The position numbers were made by a program, and so were the translations under genes. Of a stretch of DNA of 64,000 nt, positions 21,540 through 34,000 are shown in pieces. The first letter of the stretch is position 1; each line of letters starts with the position of its first letter. The notes beneath the pieces were generated by a model. That model searched no databases. It had not been told where the DNA came from and was given only the letters and a program-made list of their open reading frames with translations. This DNA comes from Chrysogorgia sp. JL179-B06 (Eukaryota > Cnidaria > Anthozoa > Scleralcyonacea > Chrysogorgiidae): positions 1,123,501 through 1,187,500 of the forward strand of contig JAYKKM010000253.1 in the NCBI GenBank assembly GCA_035772405.1, read 5' to 3'.

Positions 21540-22255
21540 AAATTTGCCATAGAATTTCACAGTTTTAAGAATTCATTAAGACTGTGGGCATATACCACAA
21601 GTATGTGGTATATGTGGGCAAAACTCTTTCGTTTGGTAATATCATATGATGACGTCATCGTGACGTCATCGAAATATGAAAATTCCTATAATCTTCGAAG
21701 GTTTTTAAGAAAAATTAATTTGTTGCATGTGATTAGAATCTGGACGGTTACCTTCATAAAAGTACGTGTGGATTTTAAGAATTTTTAAAAATTAGCCGAG
21801 ATATCGGATTTTTAAGGTCAATAAACAATAAAATTTTCATAACTTCGTATAGATATTTATAGTGTTAAATATTAATTCATACGAGATCATTACAATTACT
21901 TCTAATTACTTACATTACTTCTAATGAAGTTCAAGTTTGTGTTACTGTTTATAAACATGAAAATATATCTATCTAAAATATTATTTAACCCAAGAGATTT
22001 TACTTGACACTGTCTTTGAACAAGCAATCTCTATGTTTTATATTGTATCACTATTATTATAACCATAGACATTAAACACTGATTTATTTTATTTTATTTA
22101 TTTTATTATAAAATTTGTTATCCAATATTTGTAATGCAACAAAAAAATCTTATCCAACCTTTTACCGCCAACAATTTTGCTTCCCCAACCCATTTCTCTC
22201 CCAGCTATAAATAATGAACGCTGCATAATACGCATTTGAAATTAGCTTTAATAGC
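21540..22255. other. AT-rich spacer, no gene
   Basis: Contains a CATATACCACAAGTATGTGGTATATG hairpin split around 21588-21614 and a short repeated GACGTCATCG at 21651-21671. No exon-like segment was found. Confidence 0.45.
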
Positions 22256-22261
22256 TACTCA

Positions 22262-22990
22262 ATGTATTAGTTCCAGCTGGAACGAATTCAGAGGAGAGCA
22301 ACGAAACACATTCTCAACCTGCAATTTTCCTGTGCTATGAACTACAACACTAGGACGCAGTACTTGTCGCTCATCACAATCTGTTAATACTGACATGAGC
22401 TGTATACGACATGGTTTTATTTTTCAAAATAACACATGGATTAATTAATCTAAAATCTTCCGTCCTTCCCGTTATAATATCCGTACTTCCAGACCAACTA
22501 GATCTTCTAATGGAAACACAGCTAAATTTATCATTCCTCAATGTAAAACAACTACCTATCAAAAATCCTTACTCATCTGCAGGAACCTACCGAATTTGGA
22601 ACCATCTTGCCGATAAACTGAACCTCACAAATAATCTTAAATCATTTAAATTAGTCATGCTTAAGTATTATTTTTCATCGTTGATAACTTGTTATAATTA
22701 TGAAGATCCTCGTACGTTCAAATCTATTTGTCTCAAATGTAACTCTGTTCGTAATCTCCCTGGTCCAATTTCTTGTTGTATGTAATATTCATATTGTAGT
22801 GTGATATATTTTTTCTATAGTAAACATTCTTCCTTTTGTATACGTCTAAGGGCTCACAGTAATTGGCTAACACTGTTGTGGATCCCCTGCCATTGTTAAA
22901 CTTTATTGTTTATTGTGTGTATTATTTGTATATGTATAGGTTACATATGTGATATGACGAAGCCAATAAAATAAATAAAATAAAATATGT
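22262..22990 (+). mobile_element. LINE 3' fragment (reverse transcriptase C-terminus)
   Basis: The plus strand reads LERIQRRATKHILNL and NYNTRTQYLSL, then after a frame change an open stretch at 22411-22785 (FFKITHGLINL, YRIWNHLADKLN, SFKLVMLKYY). These are the C-terminal blocks typical of non-LTR reverse transcriptases. It ends in AATAAAATAAATAAAATAAA near 22990. It lies immediately downstream (in minus-strand sense) of the ferrochelatase exon. Confidence 0.75.
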
Positions 22991-23003
22991 ACAAATACTT
23001 TTA

Positions 23004-23189
<186 letters not shown>

Positions 23190-23199
23190 CTATAAGACC

Positions 23200-23630
23200 A
23201 AAGATAACATTGTAAGGGCATTGAATGCGTTGTTTACAATCCTTCGCCGGCTTAGGTATGTGTTATCCGCCTCAACCTTCGGCAGATACACAAAGGCCTC
23301 GGCTTTCTTAGTATCATAGTATGTCCCTACTCAAGTTTCACGCTTTACATAATCATCTTGTAAACTAAAATGTTTATTAAGTTATTTATTATCCAACTAT
23401 ATAAAAAAACGTACTTTTATCTTTCCATTTTTAGCAAAAGAAATCCTCAAAAGCTTTCAAAATTATCACCGAGAAAAAAGCGCGGGAAAAACCGGTTTGA
23501 AACAGGTTTATTAGGAGGGTTCAGAATTTATCTAGAGGGGGGCTATGGTGATTTTGAGGGGGGGCATGAGTATTCAACGGTAGGTTGAGAGGGGGGCTTT
23601 TGAAAATTACCTGAAAAATAAGGGCCTGTT
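23200..23630. other. Spacer with repeat fragments
   Basis: Contains a GTGTTATCCGCCTCAACC segment related in reverse to the GAGGTGGATAACACAAAC piece at 17722. G-rich runs lie at 23535-23605. No gene. Confidence 0.4.
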
Positions 23631-23639
23631 TATAAGGCG

Positions 23640-23720
23640 CAAGGGTTACCCTAGGTATAAGGATACCCTAGGAATAAGGTTACCCTAGGAATAAGGTTAC
23701 CCTAGCGCCCGGGTGACCCT
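23640..23720 (+). repeat. 17 bp tandem repeat
   Basis: About four units of GGTTACCCTAGGAATAA with small changes, then diverged CCCTAG-containing copies to about 23770. Confidence 0.8.
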
Positions 23721-23769
23721 AGTGTTAGCTATAGGACCTATCAGTTAGCTATAGGGAAACCCTAGCACT

Positions 23770-25200
23770 AGGGATATGTTTTTGCCTTATAAACACAATC
23801 GATAGGGACAACTTGGACACCCGGGTCAAGTTTTTAGGTATTCTTGATGCACTCGCAAGCCTCGCGTATGTCAATTTCTTCGACGAAGTCGTCGAGATAG
23901 GGCAGAGTTGGAATGTAGAGCCGCATGAAGGAGTGTTAGTTGTTTAACAGTTTTAGACATGATTGAATAACACAGAAGAATACCATCTAACTGAAGAGAA
24001 GTAAGCACAGGTAGTAGAGAGATTAAAATCGAATTAAAATTAGAATTAAAACTGTAGTATGAAAGGCCGTTGAATTAATAATTTAATATAACTGAATATG
24101 ATTGAATGATTCATTCTTTTTAGTAAAACTTGAAAAGGAACAGTGGAACACAAATTTTTGCAGGCATATTTCCCAAATTCTAAATTCAGCTCGCAGAAAA
24201 AAACACAAGTAAAAGCCGGTTTAATTATTGTGCTTTCAGAAAATGTATATTAATAGCTTTCGCAACAGTTGTGGTTATTTCCAGAGATATCAATAGAACA
24301 AAGGTGGTTCAATTTTGGATGTTTTTCAGCCGGACAGACAAGAAAGAGTTAAGGTTCGCGATATCTGTATTTTGCGATCGTCAAGCTTATATCATCAGAA
24401 CTGAGATCTATTAATGAGGCTATCTCCTCCCTCGAGTGGTTTTTGTGTTGAGAGGTGTGATATTAGTGTGATGTTGTGTGGTGAGTTCCTGGTCATATAT
24501 GAGTGATATATATTCTGTCATGTTTTCATTATCTGGTGTAGGTGTGAAGCTGTTTCTTAATTTAAATGGATGGTTAGGTGTGTTCATTAGTGGAGTGTTT
24601 GAAGAAATATCTAGAAAACATTTTACGACGGTATTGAAGGAATGAATTGTATAGATAGTGCTTTTGTTAGTGGGTTTAGCTATAGTGACATATTTTATAG
24701 TCGTTTAGATAGTATCTTAATATTTGTATTCGTATCTTTAGGTTCTCAAAATGTTTTTCTTTGTATAGTATGTTTTATTTTGTATTTCTTATTAGATTAC
24801 ACCAACATGATTTTGACTATCCAACGTTTTTCTGTTAAAATTACATAAACTGAAAAGAACTGGATGATATAATATGAAAAAGAGAAAGAAGAGAATTTCA
24901 ATAGGTCGAAAAATACAATGAAGTAAGTGTACTTACGTATTTTCATAGACGACATCTCGGACTATGTGTCCTTCTTAGGTCAGATGCACGGCACATATCA
25001 TCCGAAAATTCGTCTATGAAAATAAGTAAGTACTCTTACTTAATTGTTTTTTGACATCGATTGAGGTTCTCCTGTTTCTCGTTTTCATATGATAGCCAAT
25101 CATATAACTATATATAGTATATAGCCGTAAGTTCGCCCTTCATCCACGTAGTATCTGATAATCAGCGGCTTTTTTGCTTTACGAAATATCGGTAAGATCA
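23770..25200. other. Intergenic, one fold-back
   Basis: A fold-back at 24918-25046 has arms GTACTTACGTATTTTCATAG and CTATGAAAATAAGTAAGTAC. A tail fragment of the CTGAGT SINE family (GATCGTCAAGCTTATATC) lies near 24377. The rest is AT-rich without exons. Confidence 0.5.
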
Positions 25201-25204
25201 GAAA

Positions 25205-25900
25205 ACACGGCCTTAACCAGATGACTGCAAAAGGCTGCAGGTCCATGCATTTATTGCATCAAAGCTGGATTTTGTTTGGTTTGCGACAGAAATTGATATG
25301 TTACAACGTCTTCAAAATGTTGCTGCGAGGCTTGTAACCAGGACAAAAAATAATGATATTACTCGACACATACATTACAACGAGCTATATGATTGATTTT
25401 AAGATTTTTTTTGTTACATATAAGGCTCTCCATAATCAAGCACCTGAATATATAAAGGAACTTTGAACTGTATATACAGTAAGCCTAATCGTTCTTTGAG
25501 ATCAGCGTCGCCGAATTTACTTGTAGTACCACCGTCAAACACCAAGAGCTACGGTGATAAGTCATTCAAAATCGCCGCTCCTAGATTATGGAACTCGCTG
25601 CCTGACTACATAAGATTATTGGACTCGTTAAACAGTTTTAAGGCGTCAGTAAAGAATTATCTTTTTAAAGAATATTTATGTTAGTATGTTGTACAGCATA
25701 TATATACGACATTATACTTTGTAATTGTAGAATAGGTCTAGAATTAAGTTTTGGTTTATTTTTATTCTAATATAGGACATTGAATTGCAAATAGAACTAG
25801 GACTAAATAAGTTATAATGATGTATAAGAGCATCGAGACCTTGTGGGATGCTCCAAATACTTTATTTATTATTATTATTATAACATTGCTAAGGAAGCCA
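25205..25900 (+). mobile_element. LINE 3' fragment (reverse transcriptase C-terminus)
   Basis: Plus-strand frames give FIASKLDFVWFAT, MLQRLQNVAARLVTRTK and then, after stops, SFKIAAPRLWNSLPDYIRLL and FKASVKNYLFKEYL (open 25463-25684). This is the standard end of a CR1/L2-like ORF2. A TTATTATTATTATTATAAC tail lies at 25864-25883. It is interrupted by stops and inactive. Confidence 0.75.
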
Positions 25901-26071
25901 CGTATATACGCGGTGTTCATAGACATTGATAATGTACTTGAAGATGCCAAATTTAATTCAAGTGGAACGGATAGCTATTCTTGGAACGACAGGATGTATC
26001 ATAGTTAATAGAGGAAAGGATATATTTAACTTTTCAATTGCAAGCAGTAAATATTTTTTAGTTTCAAGTAC

Positions 26072-26124
26072 CTGCACCTGATTCTTCCCACAGTCGAGAG
26101 CACACTTGAACATCAAATGCGATC
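26072..26124 (-). CDS. Candidate small exon (low confidence)
   Basis: Acceptor CTTAATTTAG and donor CAG|GTACTTG on the minus strand enclose 53 nt. Read in the phase left by the candidate exon at 28443-28529 it gives SHLMFKCALDCGKNQVQ and ends in phase 0, the phase at which the ferrochelatase exon starts. The peptide does not match ferrochelatase clearly. It could be chance. Confidence 0.2.
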
Positions 26125-26139
26125 CTAAATTAAGACGAG

Positions 26140-27240
26140 AAAAAACACCAGCTCAATGCGTTTAATGTGTACCCAGGGCCTTCTTTTGATTATAACATGC
26201 AGAGTTGAAATATCAATGAAACACTGGGTTTTCTCCGATTCAGAAAAAATTATATATTCACATGTGAAAATATTATTTGTATCTCTTCACATGTTATGAT
26301 GTTATCATCATGGCTATTTCACATCGATATCAATATAATAAATAGAACATTATACATGGCCGCTTGGAGAAAAGAATTTTATCTTCTCGTGGCAATATTC
26401 TCATTCATAATAAGGACAAAGATTATTTCTCATCCAGAATGAGGATGAAAATTATTTTTCTTTTTAAGTATTCCGTTTATTTGTTATTATTTTTTGGTTA
26501 AATGATCATTGTTATTCCAGTATTTTATTCAATTTTATAAAATTCACTCAGATCTCTTTACTAAGAACTTCACTAGCATCCTCCTCAAATAAAGGATTGT
26601 TATTTTTGTTATTACTCATTTCCTTCGCTCACTCGTGAGAGACATTACAGCGCTGGCGATAACTTTCACAAAGTTCCCGATCATGGTGATCGCCAGTCAT
26701 GATTTTCCGCTGATCAAATGAAAATCTGGCTATGTTCACTAACTATGTAACTACTTAAAATTGCAGTCACAATCTAGCTTCAACTTTTAAACGGCAAATT
26801 ATCAGTATTAGTCATGCTGTCACGCCTTGTCATAGCAAAATACAGGAGCATAATAAGATCTAAAATATATACAAAAATCGCACTCACAATTTCAGCCAGT
26901 GGCATTTTGGCGTTCCTTGGTCAGCCGTTCGAATTGCATATTGTTCAAGTACTTCATGCGAATTACTTATTTATAGTTTAATGATATCAGTGAGAAAAGT
27001 ATTTGTACCGTTTCCTGTCTTTGCTTTATAGGCTAAACAAGTGCTTTTCGCGTGTTTCTGACTGTGTTACTGTTTTATTTGTCTTTTAACTGTATGCATG
27101 TGAATCTTCTTGAATGGTCCAATATATTTCTTGCCGATCAAGATGATCGCCAACCCTGCTAGTTTCCGCCGATCATAAACAATTTCTTGCCGATCATTGA
27201 TCGGTGATCGGCGCTTATTTCGAGCCCTGCATTACCAACA
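26140..27240. other. Intergenic, no gene seen
   Basis: AT-rich. Contains short repeats of GATCATGGTGATCGCC/CCGATCATTGATCGG type near 26680-27200. No exon-like stretch was found. Confidence 0.45.
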
Positions 27241-27244
27241 CTCG

Positions 27245-27455
27245 AAGATAAAATTCATATCTCGTATATAAAGATAAAATTCATATCTCGTATATATATA
27301 TATATATATATATAATTCATATCTCGTATATAAAGATAAAATTCATATCTCGTATATAAAGATAAAATTCATATCTCGTATATAAAGATAAAATTCATAT
27401 CTCGTATATATATATATAAAATTCGTATCTCGTATAGTATAGATAAAATTCGTAT
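27245..27455 (+). repeat. Approximately 27 bp tandem repeat
   Basis: Seven or so copies of GATAAAATTCATATCTCGTA plus a short AT-rich linker, interrupted by (TA)n runs. The repeats are directly adjacent with no unique spacers, so this is a minisatellite and not a CRISPR array. Confidence 0.85.
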
Positions 27456-27724
27456 CTCCACATCCTTTACGATTGTTATTCACGGTTTTAAAGACTCCGT
27501 TAGTGCTTAAAAACTACACATTTATGAAGGTCGAAGTCTTCGAAACTGAAGACGATTCCTGAATTATGAAGGCTGCACGAGTCGTTAACTCGACAGCTAA
27601 TGCTACACTTTGACTGCTGCGCACAATCTCTTTCATATCTATCTTTTGTATATTTTTGTATTTATTTAATAATATTGTTTATTATATGGCTAAGAAAGAT
27701 GGCGCACTCTGATTGGTTCGTGAG

Positions 27725-27791
27725 AGGTCCGGAAAAAAGCGTATTGCCCTCCCGGCGCTGCCGAGAGGGCAATACGCCTTTTTCCGGACCG
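27725..27791. repeat. Hairpin within a dispersed repeat
   Basis: GTCCGGAAAAAAGCGTATTG and CAATACGCCTTTTTCCGGAC are inverted around CCCTCCCGGCGCTGCCGAGAGGG. The sequence after it (GTAAGTTTTGGCGGGAAAAT) reappears at 58277 and 59828 next to the tandem duplication, so it belongs to the same family. Confidence 0.7.
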
Positions 27792-28440
27792 GTAAGTTTT
27801 GGCGGGAAAATTTCTGAGTTGATTTAGATGAAAATAAAAGAGGATTTGAGTATGTTCGTTGAAAAAGTTCGAAGAATAACACGTCCTGGAACATTAGTGC
27901 TGCTTTTATTGAAAGCTGTTTATCCATAAGTGAAGAAAATGAATGCCTAACGACCAGTAACGCGTGTAAACATGAAGCGAAATCAACAAGCTCAGAGGTA
28001 AGGTAAACGGCAACATCTGAAGACAAACACAACGTTAAAAACAGAGAACAAAATGAACCAAAAGCCATATAATAAATGTCTTATTAACCTCGTTTGCTTG
28101 GTCTGTACGGTAAAGTATTTGCCTTCGGTTTTTTCGCACAGACCTCGCTCCTTCACGCAGTAATTTCCTGGAAATAACTTCGCGCTCTGTACAATTTCCA
28201 TTAACAGAACATGGGCGAAAATTGTTAGGATAATATAAGAAAGGAAAGTAAATGCTTTGGCGCAATAACTATTTTCGTTTAGATGATATGCAGTTGTAAA
28301 CATTAAAAATGTCAAAAGAAATGGAAAGAGATTATTCAGCCGGCGTCTAAGTGAAAGTGAAGTACTGCGTAGGCTCTGTCGCCAAGTTTTTGATTAAGGG
28401 TTGAGAATTGCAAATTACGAAACTTAAAAAAAACATACTG
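27792..28440. repeat. Diverged copy of the 58.2-61.3 kb repeat family
   Basis: Shares with 58277-58470 the order GTAAGTTTTG-CGGGAAAAT, GAGTTGATT, AAAATAAAAGAG, and then a stretch that reads in one plus-strand frame as AFIESCLSISEENECLTTSN with a GAG|GTAAGG donor at 27995. The 58 kb copies have stops in the matching frame. A transposon-encoded exon is possible; no domain was recognised. Confidence 0.45.
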
Positions 28441-28442
28441 AC

Positions 28443-28529
28443 CTCTCTCTTGTCGCCTTTGTTGTTCTTTGTCTTTTTCTTTCTCCTTTTCTTCTTCGTA
28501 TTTGAAATTAATACACCAACAACGCCCAG
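28443..28529 (-). CDS. Candidate small exon, Lys/Glu-rich (low confidence)
   Basis: The minus strand has a good acceptor (TTTTAATATTCTAG) and donor (GAGAG|GTCAGT). The 87 nt encode, in one frame, WCINFKYEEEKEKEKDKE and QQRRQER. Another frame is also open (LGVVGVLISN plus a basic tail). Codon-level evidence is weak because the sequence is purine-rich. Confidence 0.22.
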
Positions 28530-28559
28530 CTAGAATATTAAAATAAAAACGAATGAAAA

Positions 28560-29590
28560 TAAAAAAATTGGTAATTATTGTAATACATCAATTCATATTA
28601 ATTCAATAAATCTCGATATCTAAAATATCAATAAAAATCATTATGATTTTATTATGATTATTGTTCTCCAAATTCGTTACAAAGGATACGGAAAATATCA
28701 CCAAGCTAATCGAGAAAGGCGTGAATAGTCAGGCAATGTCATTAGCGATCAGAAGGTGGCGAGTAGTCGATTCTCTTCAGCGACTCAAAATGCAATGAAT
28801 TTAGCGAATGCTTGGCTTCGAAAACCATAAGTTTTATAAATCCGAACCACGAAATTTTAATTTTACTTTTTAATGTATACTTTTGTGAAATATACATAGT
28901 TAATATAGATAATGTAAAATTTATAAAAATCATCAATTTCAAAATATCTAAAATTTATACATAGATAATAATACATGACTGTGCGGAAATATGAAATTTA
29001 TTTCGAGTGTTGAACAGGAAATCCCACGAGTGAGCTAATTCTGTTCATTATATAAAAATACTCCTATTGATCCATGATGGATCTACCCGCCAAGGCGTTG
29101 CATACTTATTGCTGATTGGTTGAATCATGGTAATCGAACATAAATAATTCACACGTGTTTGGTTCACACGTGAATTTATAATATCATAACAAAATTACTG
29201 CATTCTGATTGGTCGAGAGGAGTTCAACTACTTGTGCTACGATATCAATTAAAAATTTCGTGTAAATATTTTGACATGAATACAGAAAACAGCAAGAGGA
29301 AAAATATTCCATGATTTCTCTGTAATGAAACAAGATGTTTTTAAGGCGTCAATGAGTTACTTGTACTTTTATCAAATAAAGTCAATGTTGTGGTTACTTT
29401 CAGTTACTTCCAAGTAGTTTTCTCATGAAAATATAAATTAGTCTCTATGATAGAGTATTCTAAGGAATTGGTTGTGGTCGTACAGCTTACAAAACATTCA
29501 GGAAAACTAAAACATTTTGATAATATTGACAACATTGTAATTTTTCAATGCATATAATAAACAAGTAATCATATAATTTTTCTCGTTTAA
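28560..29590. other. AT-rich intergenic, no gene seen
   Basis: No exon, RNA gene or clear repeat was found. A TCACACGTG-containing imperfect repeat lies near 29150-29175. Confidence 0.4.
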
Positions 29591-29725
29591 TTAAGGATTT
29601 ACACTACTTGTGATATTTGAAAATTTTGCCGAATTGCACTCGCCTAATTTTTAAAATTTTGCCGAATTACACTCACGCAATTTTGGCCCAATTTTCAAAA
29701 TATCACTCCTACTGTAAATCCTTAA
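29591..29725. repeat. Short TTAA-flanked MITE
   Basis: TTAA at 29591-29594 and 29722-29725 with inverted ends GGATTTACA / GTAAATCC and an AAAATTTTGCCGAATT-type repeated interior. 135 bp. Confidence 0.65.
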
Positions 29726-29762
29726 ATACACTCGCTATCATATTATCTATACTTATTAGTGG

Positions 29763-30465
29763 AAGAATAACTACTTATTGACTTCGCTTGTTCGGTCAGT
29801 GTATACTAGTGAAATATCGGTGGTTTTTAAACTGCATATAAACCCTCCAAAGTTGTTAGTTGTTTGTATAGAGGATGCGAAAAGAGCTGATAAGTAACTT
29901 TACAGTTTTTTTATTTAGTCCATTAGTTCCTGAGATATTTGCTTCCATAAAGCCCAATTTTGGACTTCCCCACCAGAAATTGGTGAGAATGTTTTCAATG
30001 CTTTAGGGCCTGGGAACCAGGAACCGACGGCGTTCGCTCACTGTTCTCTGATTACCAAAAACTGCGCCCTATCAGTTCAAGCTTGTGTGTTTTTGGTAGT
30101 AATGCCGGATATAGTTTTTGGTAACTCTGTGGTCAAAACGCCTATGCATTCCTTGTTGTGTGAAATCTAATCGTTCCTGACTCCCAGGCCCCACTTGAGA
30201 ATAACGACGTAAGGCTTTTTCATTCAATTGGCTATGTTTAGATGGATATATTTCGGGAAATAACAGACCAAATTGAATACTGTAAAATAACTTTTTAGCT
30301 CTTTTCGCATCCTCCATATACAACAAACTAAAACTCTGTGCAGGGTTTATATGCACATTAAGTACGGACCGAGCAAGTGGAGATCCGTGCAAAAAACGAG
30401 GTACCTGTACAAGGTATTTCACTAGTACAGGCCGAACAAGCGAAGGTTTTGAACATTCATAATAA
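29763..30465. repeat. Fold-back element, TTCGCTTGTTCGGTC family
   Basis: Left end CTTCGCTTGTTCGGTCAGTG and right end GGCCGAACAAGCGAAGG are inverted. Internal arms share ATGCACATTA/TGCATATAAACCCT and CTCTTTTCGCATCCTC. A short relative with the same ends is at 34155-34395. Confidence 0.7.
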
Positions 30466-30479
30466 ATAGTGAACTAATC

Positions 30480-30980
30480 CATGTCTACTCTTCGTTGTTC
30501 CTTTTTCTTAGACTCAAATAAGTTAGCCCAAAACGTAGAACTTCGTCTTCTCCATATTCATTTGTTTCGTTTTCCATAAAATAAATATTTTTCACAGTCA
30601 AACGGTATAAAAACTTTTTGATTTATTGATAAAATCCGAAACGGCAATTTCCAGACCGCTCAGGAACCAATCAAGTTGCAGGATTTCGTGTTCCAGACCG
30701 CTCACGAAAATGGCCATACTGTAAAACCTACTACAGAATCGTAAAATTCAATTTTTGCTTTTGCGGCTGCTTTTTTGTATATTAAATAGAGTTTCGAATA
30801 ACAAGAGCTCATGACAAACTGTTATTGAAAACATATCAATTATATCGAATTATGAATTTCCCAATTAAACCCCACACTCGTCCAAATATTTTACTTTCTC
30901 AACAGCTTGTCGGAAAGAGTGTCAAGTACCAACAGCTGAATGTCAACTAGTAGGAGATTTGACATCATAGAAACTCCTCC
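30480..30980. other. Upstream flank of the TLDc gene
   Basis: AT-rich. Contains a duplicated TTCCAGACCGCTCA at 30650 and 30692. No exon was seen. Confidence 0.4.
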
Positions 30981-30986
30981 CACAGT

Positions 30987-31000
30987 GATTATAAAAATAA
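30987..31000 (+). promoter_or_regulatory. Likely TATA box of the TLDc gene
   Basis: ATTATAAAAATAA lies 52-65 bp upstream of the signal-peptide ATG at 31052. Start of transcription would be expected near 31015-31020, giving a leader of about 35 bases. Confidence 0.5.
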
Positions 31001-31051
31001 GAGCACAGTTGGTCTTTCCACAGTCAATCTTTTGGTTGGTATTCGAGCAAG

Positions 31052-34000
31052 ATGAAGAGTTTTTTGTGCATCTTTGTGGTGATTTTCGGTGGCATTCTCA
31101 TTGATACTGCCAACGTAAGTTTTTTTGAACAATTATTTGCGCCTTATCTCTTTTCAGATAATTTATTTACCAACACTCTTTTTGTTGTTTAGCTTTATGT
31201 TCTTAAATATCAATTCTTGTGCGCTTTTCAGAATTTCATTGAACAATATGTACTGGCAATACTTTACAAACCTAAAAAAATGTGAAAATTAAAGACCCCG
31301 TTAAACATTAGCTTTTAGTGCAACTTGTGTCGCAAAGAAAACAACTTAATGTTGCATGCACATGGCGATGTCTGCACACGTTATATTTTTCTTGCAGCTT
31401 TTGCGACACGAAAACTGTTGCGAGTTTATATATATATATTTTTTATTATATTTCATTTTATTTTATTTTTATTATATTTCCTAAGCTAGGTTGATTGGGC
31501 TTCCATGTCAAAATAAAATTAAATAATAATATAATAATAATCATGAAAGGGCAACATTATGAACACAAAATCTGCGTAACTTTTGCTGTGAAATTCAACA
31601 AAAAGTAATCAAGTAAACACCTTCAGTTTAATTAGTCCTAACACATGTAACTCATGATTCGGTTAATTTACATTGATCGTATTTATACCGAGAGTGATCT
31701 TTTAAGTAATATCTTGTCTACCAAGAAAGAGTTAATCAGCGTGAGTAAGTAGTATAATGATTGCATTTTGGACATATTATTTCTTTCTCGCTGATACGTT
31801 AGACCAGAGAGTTTGATTTCTGGTTGGGGCAGTAAGATATGGTTTCAAAATATTATTCTGAATTATATTATCTAGAAAGTGTTATCAACTTATTTGTTTG
31901 TGTTAATGCATTTAACTTTCAATTTAATAATCCCAGCTCTTCTCTTGCTACTGTAAATAGGGCGATTTGAACGTTATTGGTGGCGATGATCCAGGTCAAT
32001 GTGATAAAAGTAATCATGGTGAAGAAGTTTTGGTCAACGATCGAGAAAATAACGAGAAGGTTTTGATTTGTTCTAAAAATGACGGTGTTTATCAATGGCA
32101 AACAGGCGACGGTAAGTTTAATATATTTTTAACTTTTTGTGATGAGATATCCATAAATGAATGCGGTTACGCTGTGTTACGTATCCTGCATCACGTCACT
32201 CTTTCTAACTTACGTTGTGGTTGTGTTGTGTTGTGTTGTGTTGCGTTGCGTTGTGTTGCGTTGTGTTGCGTTGCTCTTTGTAACTTACGTTGTGTTGTGT
32301 TACGTCACATTTTGTAACTTACGTTGTGTTGTGTTGTGTTGTGACTTAGCTAGTGTTGCATTACTTGTGTTGCGTCACATCACTATTTGTAACTTACGTT
32401 AAGTTGCATTGTATTGCATTACATTAAGCAGTTTTGTAAATAGGTCGACGAGAAGTTAAATATATTTTAAACTGTTATATCTCATGACCAAAGCACTGTG
32501 TTGTGTTGTGTTGCGTTGCGTTATGTTATGTTGTGTTGTGTTGCGTTATGTTGTGTTGTGTTGCGTTGTGTTGCGTTGTGTTGTTGTATTGTGTTGTGTT
32601 GCGTTGCGTTGCGTTGTGTTGTGTTGCGTTGTGTTGCGTTGTGTTGTGTTGTGTTGCGTTGTGTTGCGTTGTGTTGTGTTGTGTTGTGTTGCGTTACGTA
32701 GACTTGCATTACGCATGTTGCGTCACATCACTATTTGTAACTTACGCTGTATTGTGTTGCGTTGTGTGTGTTACGCATGTTGCGTCACGTCACTCTTTAT
32801 AACTTACGTTGTGTTGTGTTGTGTTGTGTTGTACGTCACTCTTAGCTTTATAACTTACGCTGTATTGTGTTGCGTTGTACGTCACTATTTGTAACTTACG
32901 CAGTATTGTGTTGCGTTGTGTGTGTTACGCATGTTGCGTCACGTCACTCTTTATAACTTACGCTGTGTTGCGTTGTGTTGCGTTGCGTTGCGCTGCGCTG
33001 CGTTAATTGCGTTGCGTTGCGTTGTGTTGTGTTGTGTTGTGTTGTATTGCGTTACATAGACTTAGTGTTGCGTTACTTGTGTTGCGTCACATCACTATTT
33101 GTAACTTATGTTAAGTTGCATTGTATTGCATTACATTAAGCAGTTTTGTAAATAAGTCGACGAGAAGTTAAATATCTTTTAAACTGTTATATCTCACGAC
33201 CAAGGGGCGGCGTGGGCCCCAAGATCTTATGGGCCCTTAAAATCATACTTAGAAAAGTTCTTTAAAAGCTACGCGACAGTCACGTGAATTCTAAACGCGA
33301 GAATGCTCAAAAATTGCAATCTATAGATACCTCAAAATTTCAAATCTTTCTATTAAGACCCCTCCAAGAATAGATAACCGTGTCTTTGATGCAAACATCT
33401 TGAAGTGTGAAGTCTGTAGATAACTAAAAGTCAAAAACATTTTGAATTTAAGGCTACATCATGCCATAGAAAGTCATGAAACCAGAATTCGTTTTGAACG
33501 AAATTAATTTAATTGTTTAAATGGGAGCTGTTTGTAATTCAATATTTCCCAGGCCCTTCTTTGAGAGCCACGCCGCCTCTGCTCATGACGTTTCCGGGGG
33601 GAGGCGCGGTGGGGAACGGAGATAAGGCCTTGGGAACGAGGTTGATGACGACATGTTTGTATGTGTGTGCGTTTGTGTTAATTAACTATAATTATCTTCT
33701 TTAAGGTTCTACTCCTTATGGTGAAATATTCAACCCTGGTTATGATTGTTCTGATATCTTAGACAAAAATATGGAGGCAAAAGATGGGTTTTATTGGGTG
33801 AAGTTTGACAGTCACACTCCAAAAAAGGTTTGGAGATATCCATAATTTTAATCATTAGATATGAATAAGTCTAAGGATTTCTTGCTGATATAGGAAACTT
33901 GGATACGCAGATTGAATAAGGCAAATAGCACTGTGACTTTTCGAGGGAATATTGTTTGCGCCTTATTATTAAATCTGAATCCTTTTAAATTTCTTATAGG

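Noticed and set aside
27245..27455. CRISPR-like direct repeats
   Set aside because: Units are contiguous with no unique spacers, and the genome is animal; it is a minisatellite.
30072..30422. 116-codon minus-strand open frame
   Set aside because: Lies entirely within the right arm of a fold-back element, whose relatives do not keep the frame.
32157..32894. Several Cys/Val/Leu-rich open frames
   Set aside because: Translation of the (TTGYG)n minisatellite in intron 2; all frames give the same kind of peptide.
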